Shown here piece by piece: positions 1 through 7,730 of a stretch of 64,000 bases of DNA. The stretch spans positions 78,780,512 through 78,844,511 of the forward strand of contig NC_087064.1 of assembly GCF_963678635.1 (NCBI RefSeq). The letters run 5' to 3'. The position numbers were made by a program, and so were the translations under genes. Within the stretch, counting starts at the first letter, position 1; the number at the start of each line of letters is the position of its first letter. The notes under the pieces are model-generated. The model was given only the letters and a program-made list of their open reading frames with translations. It ran no database searches and was not told the DNA's origin. The stretch comes from Symsagittifera roscoffensis. Taxonomy: Eukaryota > Xenacoelomorpha > Acoela > Convolutidae.

Positions 1-1
1 G

Positions 2-442
2 ACTGCCCCTCCTCCCAGAACTCAACCGCTGGAAAGCCGACTTGGGAGATCGGTTGATCAGAACAGGAATAACTCTCAGACCGTGTCTAGGAGGAGTGAT
101 CCGCCCGCTACGGCAAACCCTGCTTCGATGGCAGGACCATCGACAAGCGCCGTGCCGACGGGAACGGTTGAACCGGACAGCGTGATGCTCTGGATCCGTC
201 CAGACCCTAGTCATTGGGGACAATACAAGACGGACATGTCAACGAAGTTGAACATGAATACATTGACGTGTCGAGAAGACGCAATGAGAATGATTGGCGG
301 AGAAGGTCCCACCGTGTCGCGATTATATCGGATACCAGGCGTGTACTGGCTGTTAGCAGAGCAGGAGCAATTCAGCTGCACGACGACGCTCCGGCACGCA
401 GACTTGAATGGATTGCCTCGGGAAATACCATCGGAACTCTGA
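2..442 (+). CDS. Left-truncated ORF of unknown multi-ORF element (frame 2)
   Basis: The frame is open from the first bases of the window to a TGA at 440-442, so the real start lies outside. A GTG at 83 is the only start-like codon suggested near the edge, and I do not trust it. The N-terminal part is Pro/Ser/Thr-rich and looks like a linker. From about 185 it becomes an ordinary globular-looking sequence (VMLWIRPDPSHWGQY, then RIPGVYWLLAEQEQF). The end overlaps the next ORF, which lies in frame 1. The true switch is probably between about 390 and 442, by a frameshift, an unseen intron or decay. I found no X-XXY-YYZ slippery site in the correct frame. No family is recognised. Confidence 0.4.
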   Translation, partial: TAPPPRTQPLESRLGRSVDQNRNNSQTVSRRSDPPATANPASMAGPSTSAVPTGTVEPDSVMLWIRPDPSHWGQYKTDMSTKLNMNTLTCREDAMRMIGGEGPTVSRLYRIPGVYWLLAEQEQFSCTTTLRHADLNGLPREIPSEL

Positions 443-2166
443 ATACACGATCCCTTACGGACGTCCGCCGGAGGGCCAGGGAATTAACTCCACCTGCTCG
501 TAAGGGCAAGTTTCTGATAGACAGCAAGCCTAGCAACAAGCATCACAAGATGTACAGGCAGTTTGCTAAACCACCGGGTCAGACGCCTGGCGAATACTCA
601 AGAGACATCCCCCGAGCGACCACAGTGGATGGGGATGACAGAAGATACGGGGAACTGAAGGCCCCAGTTGGTGATGGACTGTTTGCCGCCTATGATCCCT
701 TGGACATGAAGGCTGCCAAGTACCTGATAGTGGCCAGCTCGGATTATCTATACACGCCTAGTTCTCTCTTCTGGCCTGACGTAATTTTCTTGACGGCGCC
801 CAAGTTGGACTGGGGACAGTCAGTGCGCATGATGATAAGCGTGCGAAGGGTGGTCAGCATGGAGCCGCAGGTGATAGTGATTGCAGGCTCGAATGATCAT
901 CTGCAAAGCAGGGGTTTGTTGTCTCGTCTGACGGATGGCTCGATCCCGAGCAACGAGGTCGTAGGAAAGGCAATAATGACATTGCTCACGGCGATGGTTG
1001 AGGTAAAAGCAATGGCAAAACAGCGTTTCACTCAGAATGTAGTGAAGGTGGTCTTTGTGTTGTCAACTGGATACGCTGCATTGCCAGAACCCCTTCAGTT
1101 TGTGTACACGATGGTCACAACAATAGCAGAGGGACGACTCAACGTAATAATTCCTGCCCCGAATAGAGTAGTGGACCCCAACAACTACCCATCCCGATCT
1201 GAGCTTCCTGCCGTCTGGGCTGACATTTCAAATGCCATTCAGGGACTCAAAGATTGTAGCACAACGCGGTTGGTGTTAGATGAGGTTCTGGGGTTGGAGC
1301 TGTCTAACTTCGCGAGGTTGCTAAAGCTAAGACCAGGGGTAGACGACGATCATCTGTTAGTACAACAGATGGCTAATGATCTCTGGTTCAGACAGATGGA
1401 TCATGCGGAGAATGAACAGGGAAGGACAGACAGGAAGAACATGACGTCAGCTGAAGAGGATCTCATGGCAATGGCTTTGCGCACGAAGCCGCACAACAAC
1501 TCATGGTTGTACTTGTCACCGAGACTATGTACCTTGGGAGAGGATGCATTCGACTATGCACCGGCGGTGATCAAAGAGATACACGCGTATCTGAAAATTT
1601 TGTTGGATGACCGAGAGTTAGCCGGGGGCATGATGTTGCAGTTCATGCAGGATGTGAACACGATGTCATCGGACAAGTTCCAAGCTGACATACTGGCCAC
1701 GAGGGCACAGTACGAACGATCAGATGCTATCTGGGGTGGAATGGGAGTGGTATGGACGCCATCCTTCCTGTCGACGTGCTCTCCGAGGGCATCTCGGAAC
1801 CTGATCGCGAGTTTCGTCAAAGATATCAGGAAGCTGTCGATTGGCCTGATATTGGCCCTGTACGTGACATTTGGTCATGAGAATTTCGTGAAGGGACCTG
1901 CAAATCTCTTCAACCAAGCAATAGCAGATTTGAGATTGGACGGACTCCTGACCTTGATTGCCATGACCTATGGTCGCCTGGGTGATTTGCTTGTGTTTTT
2001 GCGTTACCCCGAACAACTTCAGGGAACTAGTCGCGAGTTCAACGCGCAGTTGGAAACCGCCTCGCTCAGGAAAATGAAGGACTGGAGGACTCTCCTGCTC
2101 CAATATCTCCTACAGCAGAACAGAAGTGTCACAGGAGAAGATAAGGTGGCGACGGATGCGGAATAG
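214..2166 (+). CDS. Long unknown ORF with weak SGNH-hydrolase-like signature
   Basis: This is a 650-codon open frame (TTG at 214, first in-frame ATG at 550) ending at TAG 2164-2166. Residues about 1-75 overlap the frame-2 ORF and may not be translated. A beta-alpha-beta-like stretch at about residues 165-330 contains YLIVASSDYLY, then DVIFLTAPK, then VIVIAGSNDHLQS, then VVKVVFVLSTGY. The GSND after a hydrophobic strand resembles block III (GxND) of SGNH/GDSL esterases, and the ASSD could be a degenerate block I. I see no clear DxxH block V, so activity is doubtful. The C-terminal half is helical and unrecognised. Coding-like sequence continues in the same frame after the TAG. Fold assignment is inference; function unknown. 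Confidence 0.6.
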   Translation: MGTIQDGHVNEVEHEYIDVSRRRNENDWRRRSHRVAIISDTRRVLAVSRAGAIQLHDDAPARRLEWIASGNTIGTLNTRSLTDVRRRARELTPPARKGKFLIDSKPSNKHHKMYRQFAKPPGQTPGEYSRDIPRATTVDGDDRRYGELKAPVGDGLFAAYDPLDMKAAKYLIVASSDYLYTPSSLFWPDVIFLTAPKLDWGQSVRMMISVRRVVSMEPQVIVIAGSNDHLQSRGLLSRLTDGSIPSNEVVGKAIMTLLTAMVEVKAMAKQRFTQNVVKVVFVLSTGYAALPEPLQFVYTMVTTIAEGRLNVIIPAPNRVVDPNNYPSRSELPAVWADISNAIQGLKDCSTTRLVLDEVLGLELSNFARLLKLRPGVDDDHLLVQQMANDLWFRQMDHAENEQGRTDRKNMTSAEEDLMAMALRTKPHNNSWLYLSPRLCTLGEDAFDYAPAVIKEIHAYLKILLDDRELAGGMMLQFMQDVNTMSSDKFQADILATRAQYERSDAIWGGMGVVWTPSFLSTCSPRASRNLIASFVKDIRKLSIGLILALYVTFGHENFVKGPANLFNQAIADLRLDGLLTLIAMTYGRLGDLLVFLRYPEQLQGTSREFNAQLETASLRKMKDWRTLLLQYLLQQNRSVTGEDKVATDAE

Positions 2167-2457
2167 TGCAGACAGTATTGTGGCATGCCTTTGCTGACAG
2201 ATTTGGCTGTCATGATGCGGATCGATCCGTTGGCTCTAATTCATGGACTGCCGGAGTTCGTCACGGTGGTGTATGGACCGGTGAGGTCCTTCGCGTTCCC
2301 GGACGTGCAAGTCAAGGCATACAGGAACTCTGTGTTGTATGTCAACCTGTTCTCAGTTGTAGATTTTTCTGTGCTGAATTGGGTAGAGCAGAGGGAGCTG
2401 AGAGGACTGGCCGAAGTTTGCTGTTCGGGAGAATAGCGGAGCCGGGTTGGGTGTTGA
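2167..2457 (+). pseudogene. In-frame continuation of the preceding ORF after a TAG
   Basis: Frame 1 stays coding-like after TAG 2164. From ATG 2185 it reads MPLLTDLAVMMRIDPL and later VVYGPVRSFAFPDVQ before a second TAG at 2434-2436. It then continues six codons to TGA 2455-2457, which overlaps the ATG of the next ORF (TGATG). The frame-3 reading of the same bases (from a GTG at 2166) is Cys/Arg/Gly-rich and much less protein-like. I therefore read this as the C-terminal part of the upstream ORF, either interrupted by two amber codons or translated separately from ATG 2185. Confidence 0.45.
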
Positions 2458-3590
2458 TGGACTTTAACAACCACTTTAAGTGCAGGATGGGTCGCGAAGA
2501 CCTTTCCCATATCCAGTTTAACCCGAAGCTCTGGAATCTGAGACCGGTGGTGAAAGATTCGGAAACGGCGATGAGAGTCCCACTTCTGCCAGAGGCTTAC
2601 GCACACGTGAGAGAAAACCAGCAACCGTGGCTTTCTGGGTCCACGCCGCTGCCGGACCAATGCCCTCGATACCCACCGATAAGAAGGATGTTGTTGGGAG
2701 TCACATCCCCCATCATTGCCCCTCGCATTGGAGCAGCTCGTGACGCAGAAAGGAGAATGCTGAAGTGGAGTGAAGGGATAGAGCCGCGCTTCATCAGTTG
2801 GAATGCTGCAGCGGCACACACTTTTGACTTCACGTTTCCTGATGCTTGGAGCAGGAAGAAGATTAAAGAACCACCTTCCAGGAGACCGGAGGTCTCAGCT
2901 GGTGTGTGGAGTGATGTGAATTCCCCCACAGATAATTTATCGAGATTGAATTGGTCTGGGGAGGTGAAAGTGATGCTGGAAGTGGCAAAAGAGTGCAGAG
3001 GAGGCTCATACATAACGATAGAGGACCTGGCACCACATGGCGAGGAGTCAGTAGAGTTCCTGGTGAATGAGGAGTTGTTCTATCACGCAGGAGACATGAC
3101 CGTACCGGCTCGGCCGGAATCGGGTATAGACTCACGACAAGGACCTTCAGGACCCAGGCCAAAACCTGATGCAGGTGATGATGAATTGATGGATCAGGAC
3201 GATGACGATAATGACACCGAGGGAAAGACGGGAAAACCGGGTGAGACAGATCTGGGAGCGTTAGAGAGGGACTTGCTAGAATACCAGTTTAGTGAAGACG
3301 ACGAAGTAGAAGTCGATGGGAGTCTATTGCTAATGACGCCATCGTCTTTCATGTCCCCTACAAAGGAGGCGTCGGCCGACTTATCCCCGATAGACCCAAT
3401 AAGCCAGGCGAGAGAATGTCGAAGCAGGGATCCGCAGAGATTGCTCCATGAGTCACCAAGGAGGAGAAAAATCGAAGAATCAATGAGGGTATCCTTCCTG
3501 AGCACGCTGCCGGAAGAGGAATGGGAGAGATATCAAAGTGAGTTAGAAGGCAAGACAGGGGCAACCTGGAGTCGAGTGAATTTCATGTAA
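2457..3590 (+). CDS. Unknown ORF with acidic, Ser/Pro-rich linker
   Basis: ATG 2457 (MDFNNHFKCRMGRED) opens a 377-aa frame-3 reading to TAA 3588-3590. I prefer this start because the sequence becomes protein-like here and the ATG overlaps the upstream TGA. Residues about 1-210 look globular, with LWNLRPVVKD, then RFISWNAAAAHTFDFTF. Residues about 230-270 form an acidic low-complexity stretch (DDELMDQDDDDND), followed by a Ser/Pro-rich segment (TPSSFMSPTKEAS) and a charged tail. An acidic linker between modules would suit a structural or nucleic-acid-associated protein, but that is a guess. No family is recognised. The same frame continues coding-like past the stop. Confidence 0.55.
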   Translation: MDFNNHFKCRMGREDLSHIQFNPKLWNLRPVVKDSETAMRVPLLPEAYAHVRENQQPWLSGSTPLPDQCPRYPPIRRMLLGVTSPIIAPRIGAARDAERRMLKWSEGIEPRFISWNAAAAHTFDFTFPDAWSRKKIKEPPSRRPEVSAGVWSDVNSPTDNLSRLNWSGEVKVMLEVAKECRGGSYITIEDLAPHGEESVEFLVNEELFYHAGDMTVPARPESGIDSRQGPSGPRPKPDAGDDELMDQDDDDNDTEGKTGKPGETDLGALERDLLEYQFSEDDEVEVDGSLLLMTPSSFMSPTKEASADLSPIDPISQARECRSRDPQRLLHESPRRRKIEESMRVSFLSTLPEEEWERYQSELEGKTGATWSRVNFM

Positions 3591-4214
3591 AGATCATGGG
3601 ACGTGATAAGGCGATATGGGACGCAGTCCATAATGAAGGTGGGATTGAACCAACCCATCATGCGTGAGGTCCTGGAGAAAATAGTGAACTCCATGGAGTC
3701 GGATGTTCTGACCGAGTCAGTTACAGAAGACAGTGCCGATGATCAGCAGGGCACAAAGAAACTACCCGTCAGACGAGCCAAAAAAGGGCTGAAGCGATTG
3801 AAAGAAAAAACAGGGAGTCGAGCCGTGAATCAGAGAGTGGTGAAGTCAAAAGCAAACACAATGGTGGCCTCTCTGACTACTGCGGGTCATTCAGGCGAGA
3901 GCAGTCAAGGAGATGGTGCGACACCAGTCGGGGGAGAAAAAGAAAACCTGATACCCCCTATGCTCTTGGCAGGTCTGACCATAACAGCCACGAAGTCGAA
4001 AAAGACTGCACGAACCCTGGAAGACACTAAGCTGGAGATGGAAATAATCAGTCAGCGTGGATCTGGAGGACTCGACGATTACAGGCCCTCGCGAATCAAC
4101 ATGGCCCGAATGAAACTGGAGGGACAACTCGACGTGGTCGAGTACAGTCGAATCACTGTTCCGGAATCGGTCCACATGGGAGATCCGGCAGGGGGTTATG
4201 TGGAGATGTTATAG
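3591..4214 (+). CDS. Unknown basic ORF (ATG at 3633)
   Basis: This stays in frame 3 with the ORF before it, separated only by TAA 3588. The first ATG is 3633 (MKVGLNQPIMREVLE), giving 193 aa to TAG 4212-4214. A lysine/arginine cluster (KKLPVRRAKKGLKRLKEK, about residues 48-65 from the ATG) suggests RNA/DNA binding or nuclear targeting. The rest is polar and probably disordered. The last 21 codons (from 4151) are the start of the 1233-bp unit repeated twice more downstream. The sequence between TAG 4212 and the next ATG (4332) also reads coding-like in this frame, interrupted by TAA 4320-4322. Confidence 0.5.
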   Translation, partial: RSWDVIRRYGTQSIMKVGLNQPIMREVLEKIVNSMESDVLTESVTEDSADDQQGTKKLPVRRAKKGLKRLKEKTGSRAVNQRVVKSKANTMVASLTTAGHSGESSQGDGATPVGGEKENLIPPMLLAGLTITATKSKKTARTLEDTKLEMEIISQRGSGGLDDYRPSRINMARMKLEGQLDVVEYSRITVPESVHMGDPAGGYVEML

Positions 4215-4331
4215 ACGAGGAACTCCGCGAGAGGGCACCTGATGGCTTGGAGCGAGAAGCGAGCCATGCAGGAATATATGAAAGGGCTTACAGAGAATTC
4301 TAACCTGAATCGGAAAGAGTAAGGCACGGTA

Positions 4332-5237
4332 ATGTATTCGGAGGCGAATGAAATCGGACTGGAAAGGCTACTGGAAATTTATTGGAGGGCGGCCCTCCAA
4401 AGATACTTCGACGAGAAGATGCATGCGCCTGCGACGGTGGCGGCATACCTGGCTCATCCGTGTACGAAAACTGACCTGCAAGTAAGGTTGGCTTGGTGCT
4501 TAATGGGCATTAAGAAGGCGGAGTATGAAGCCAGTAAGGATTTGAAATCAAAGGAACAGGAACTGGAGTTGATGGAAGCCCTGCGAGCATTGATTTCCAA
4601 AGACGATTCTGCGATAGTCTGGGCTAAGCGTAAGGATGCCCTTTGCTTTGTAAGGTTTGTGGTGGATCGTATCCCCACTCCTGTTTTGGGAGAATGCATA
4701 AAGATCATTCGGCAAAAGGGAGCTGATTGCGAAAGAAAGTTCCTTAGGGCACTCCTGGAGCTATATCAGGATATGCCGTTGGGTGTACCAAGTAGGGAGT
4801 CGAACGACATGGAAAGCTATCGCAAGTTGGAAGAAGTGAGAAGGTATTCCAACAAAGAATTGAAAGTGAGCTGGGAATTGATTGAAACGGTCAGGGGGCA
4901 GAAAGACTTTGCAACACTAGGGAAACTGAAGTCGTTCCAATATGTGTCTGGCATACCGGGGATGGCGTATAACCCCTTCGTGAACGAAGAAGCCAGGGAA
5001 GCGTACTTCGACTATGAGCAAGTCATAGTGCTCAATTTCTGGGTTGAACGAATCAAGGAGACTGGAATGCTGATGGTGGAAAAACCCAAGCTGGGAATCA
5101 TTTTAGAAGAACGAGTGGTCGAACCCTCGGTTCCTGAGCTGAAGGAGAAAGTGAGTTTTGATTGTGGTTCTTGGGACGGTCCCTTGAAAACCAGCCTGGT
5201 AGCCATGTGGGAGCTCATGAAGCCTTCTTGGTGTTGA
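4332..5237 (+). CDS. 301-aa unknown ORF, copy 1
   Basis: ATG 4332 to TGA 5235-5237. The protein is charged and helix-rich, starting MYSEANEIGLERLLEIYWR, with a possible coiled-coil stretch around residues 65-85 (ASKDLKSKEQELELMEAL). I see no catalytic motif or transmembrane segment. The ATG lies 10 bases after TAA 4320-4322, in the same frame as the upstream ORF, and coding-like sequence also continues past the TGA in this frame. It carries E at the FDEKM site, M at NDMES, K at VEKPK and G at WDGPL. It could be one domain of a longer protein cut by stops, or a free-standing small protein. Confidence 0.55.
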   Translation: MYSEANEIGLERLLEIYWRAALQRYFDEKMHAPATVAAYLAHPCTKTDLQVRLAWCLMGIKKAEYEASKDLKSKEQELELMEALRALISKDDSAIVWAKRKDALCFVRFVVDRIPTPVLGECIKIIRQKGADCERKFLRALLELYQDMPLGVPSRESNDMESYRKLEEVRRYSNKELKVSWELIETVRGQKDFATLGKLKSFQYVSGIPGMAYNPFVNEEAREAYFDYEQVIVLNFWVERIKETGMLMVEKPKLGIILEERVVEPSVPELKEKVSFDCGSWDGPLKTSLVAMWELMKPSWC

Positions 5238-5252
5238 CATCCTAATTCCGGT

Positions 5253-5447
5253 TTGATTTGGGATATGGCGGCGGATATAACGTTAGACCTGGATGATGAT
5301 GCGAGTCTGCATGATCTGGCCATGATACACCATCTGCTGGCCATGAGGGTGACGAAGTGGAAGAACAACCCAACCACGGAGCCAATCACTGTTCCGGAAT
5401 CGGTCCACATGGGAGATCCGGCAGGGGGTTATGTGGAGATGTTATAG
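5253..5447 (+). CDS. Chimeric small ORF made at repeat junction 1/2
   Basis: The ORF (first ATG 5265) joins the end of unit 1 (WDMAADITLDLDDDAS to KNNPTTEP) to the start of unit 2 (ITVPESVHMGDPAGGYVEML). It exists only because of the tandem duplication. In the third copy the same N-terminal part leads into a 417-aa protein. It is probably a by-product rather than a gene. Confidence 0.3.
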   Translation: MIWDMAADITLDLDDDASLHDLAMIHHLLAMRVTKWKNNPTTEPITVPESVHMGDPAGGYVEML

Positions 5448-5564
5448 ACGAGGAACTCCGCGAGAGGGCACCTGATGGCTTGGAGCGAGAAGCGAGCCAT
5501 GCAGGAATATATGAAAGGGCTTACAGAGAATTCTAACCTGAATCGGAAAGAGTAAGGCACGGTA

Positions 5565-6470
5565 ATGTATTCGGAGGCGAATGAAATCGGACTGGAAAGG
5601 CTACTGGAAATTTATTGGAGGGCGGCCCTCCAAAGATACTTCGACGATAAGATGCATGCGCCTGCGACGGTGGCGGCATACCTGGCTCATCCGTGTACGA
5701 AAACTGACCTGCAAGTAAGGTTGGCTTGGTGCTTAATGGGCATTAAGAAGGCGGAGTATGAAGCCAGTAAGGATTTGAAATCAAAGGAACAGGAACTGGA
5801 GTTGATGGAAGCCCTGCGAGCATTGATTTCCAAAGACGATTCTGCGATAGTCTGGGCTAAGCGTAAGGATGCCCTTTGCTTTGTAAGGTTTGTGGTGGAT
5901 CGTATCCCCACTCCTGTTTTGGGAGAATGCATAAAGATCATTCGGCAAAAGGGAGCTGATTGCGAAAGAAAGTTCCTTAGGGCACTCCTGGAGCTATATC
6001 AGGATATGCCGTTGGGTGTACCAAGTAGGGAGTCGAACGACATAGAAAGCTATCGCAAGTTGGAAGAAGTGAGAAGGTATTCCAACAAAGAATTGAAAGT
6101 GAGCTGGGAATTGATTGAAACGGTCAGGGGGCAGAAAGACTTTGCAACACTAGGGAAACTGAAGTCGTTCCAATATGTGTCTGGCATACCGGGGATGGCG
6201 TATAACCCCTTCGTGAACGAAGAAGCCAGGGAAGCGTACTTCGACTATGAGCAAGTCATAGTGCTCAATTTCTGGGTTGAACGAATCAAGGAGACTGGAA
6301 TGCTGATGGTGGAACAACCCAAGCTGGGAATCATTTTAGAAGAACGAGTGGTCGAACCCTCGGTTCCTGAGCTGAAGGAGAAAGTGAGTTTTGATTGTGG
6401 TTCTTGGGACGATCCCTTGAAAACCAGCCTGGTAGCCATGTGGGAGCTCATGAAGCCTTCTTGGTGTTGA
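5565..6470 (+). CDS. 301-aa unknown ORF, copy 2
   Basis: ATG 5565 to TGA 6468-6470, identical in layout to the copies on either side. Differences I noticed are D at FDDKM, I at NDIES, Q at VEQPK and D at WDDPL. The upstream TAA is at 5553-5555 and a TAG at 5445-5447. Three near-identical copies would triple the dose if expressed, but the mostly replacement-type differences do not suggest strong constraint. Function unknown. Confidence 0.55.
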   Translation: MYSEANEIGLERLLEIYWRAALQRYFDDKMHAPATVAAYLAHPCTKTDLQVRLAWCLMGIKKAEYEASKDLKSKEQELELMEALRALISKDDSAIVWAKRKDALCFVRFVVDRIPTPVLGECIKIIRQKGADCERKFLRALLELYQDMPLGVPSRESNDIESYRKLEEVRRYSNKELKVSWELIETVRGQKDFATLGKLKSFQYVSGIPGMAYNPFVNEEAREAYFDYEQVIVLNFWVERIKETGMLMVEQPKLGIILEERVVEPSVPELKEKVSFDCGSWDDPLKTSLVAMWELMKPSWC

Positions 6471-6485
6471 CATCCTAATTCCGGT

Positions 6486-6680
6486 TTGATTTGGGATATG
6501 GCGGCGGATATAACGTTAGACCTGGATGATGATGCGAGTCTGCATGATCTGGCCATGATACACCATCTGCTGGCCATGAGGGTGACGAAGTGGAAGAACA
6601 ACCCAACCACGGAGCCAATCACTGTTCCGGAATCGGTCCACATGGGAGATCCGGCAGGGGGTTATGTGGAGATGTTATAG
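6486..6680 (+). CDS. Chimeric small ORF made at repeat junction 2/3
   Basis: The same junction product as at 5253-5447: the tail of unit 2 reads directly into the head of unit 3 and stops at TAG 6678-6680. It is probably not an independent gene. Confidence 0.3.
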   Translation: MIWDMAADITLDLDDDASLHDLAMIHHLLAMRVTKWKNNPTTEPITVPESVHMGDPAGGYVEML

Positions 6681-6797
6681 ACGAGGAACTCCGCGAGAGG
6701 GCACCTGATGGCTTGGAGCGAGAAGCGAGCCATGCAGGAATATATGAAAGGGCTTACAGAGAATTCTAACCTGAATCGGAAAGAGTAAGGCACGGTA

Positions 6798-7703
6798 ATG
6801 TATTCGGAGGCGAATGAAATCGGACTGGAAAGGCTACTGGAAATTTATTGGAGGGCGGCCCTCCAAAGATACTTCGACGAGAAGATGCATGCGCCTGCGA
6901 CGGTGGTGGCATACCTGGCTCATCCGTGTACGAAAACTGACCTGCAAGTAAGGTTGGCTTGGTGCTTAATGGGCATTAAGAAGGCGGAGTATGAAGCCAG
7001 TAAGGATTTGAAATCAAAGGAACAGGAACTGGAGTTGATGGAAGCCCTGCGAGCATTGATTTCCAAAGACGATTCTGCGATAGTCTGGGCTAAGCGTAAG
7101 GATTCCCTTTGCTTTGTAAGGTTTGTGGTGGATCGTATCCCCACTCCTGTTTTGGGAGAACGCATAAAGATCATTCGGCAAAAGGGAGCTGATTGCGAAA
7201 GAAAGTTCCTTAGGGCACTCCTGGAGCTATATCAGGATATGCCGTTGGGTGTACCAAGTAGGGAGTCGAACGACATAGAAAGCTATCGCAAGTTGGAAGA
7301 AGTGAGAAGGTATTCCAACAAAGAATTGAAAGTGAGCTGGGAATTGATTGAAACGGTCAGGGGGCAGAAAGACTTTGCAACACTAGGGAAACTGAAGTCG
7401 TTCCAATATGTGTCTGGCATACCGGGGATGGCGTATAACCCCTTCGTAAACGAAGAAGCCAGGGAAGCGTACTTCGACTATGAGCAAGTCATAGTGCTCA
7501 ATTTCTGGGTTGAACGAATCAAGGAGACTGGAATGCTGATGGTGGAACAACCCAAGCTGGGAATCATTTTAGAAGAACGAGTGGTCGAACCCTCGGTTCC
7601 TGAGCTGAAGGAGAAAGTGAGTTTTGATTGTGGTTCTTGGGACGGTCCCTTGAAAACCAGCCTGGTAGCCATGTGGGAGCTCATGAAGCCTTCTTGGTGT
7701 TGA
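6798..7703 (+). CDS. 301-aa unknown ORF, copy 3
   Basis: ATG 6798 to TGA 7701-7703. Its own changes are V at the start of VAYLAH, S at KDSLCF, R at GERIKI, and a silent GTG to GTA change near 7448. It shares the I (NDIES) and Q (VEQPK) of copy 2 and the E (FDEKM) and G (WDGPL) of copy 1, so the duplication history is mosaic or involved gene conversion. This copy alone is followed by the intact downstream 417-aa ORF. Confidence 0.55.
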   Translation: MYSEANEIGLERLLEIYWRAALQRYFDEKMHAPATVVAYLAHPCTKTDLQVRLAWCLMGIKKAEYEASKDLKSKEQELELMEALRALISKDDSAIVWAKRKDSLCFVRFVVDRIPTPVLGERIKIIRQKGADCERKFLRALLELYQDMPLGVPSRESNDIESYRKLEEVRRYSNKELKVSWELIETVRGQKDFATLGKLKSFQYVSGIPGMAYNPFVNEEAREAYFDYEQVIVLNFWVERIKETGMLMVEQPKLGIILEERVVEPSVPELKEKVSFDCGSWDGPLKTSLVAMWELMKPSWC

Positions 7704-7730
7704 CATCCTAATTCCGGTTTGATTTGGGAT

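Noticed and set aside
420..426. GGGAAAT as a -1 frameshift site
   Set aside because: It is not in the zero-frame register needed for X-XXY-YYZ in frame 2 and would lead to frame 3, not frame 1.
2241..3564. Minus-strand ORFs in the left block
   Set aside because: Composition (Ser/Pro/Cys/Leu runs) is that of antisense shadows; the plus strand is coding-like throughout.
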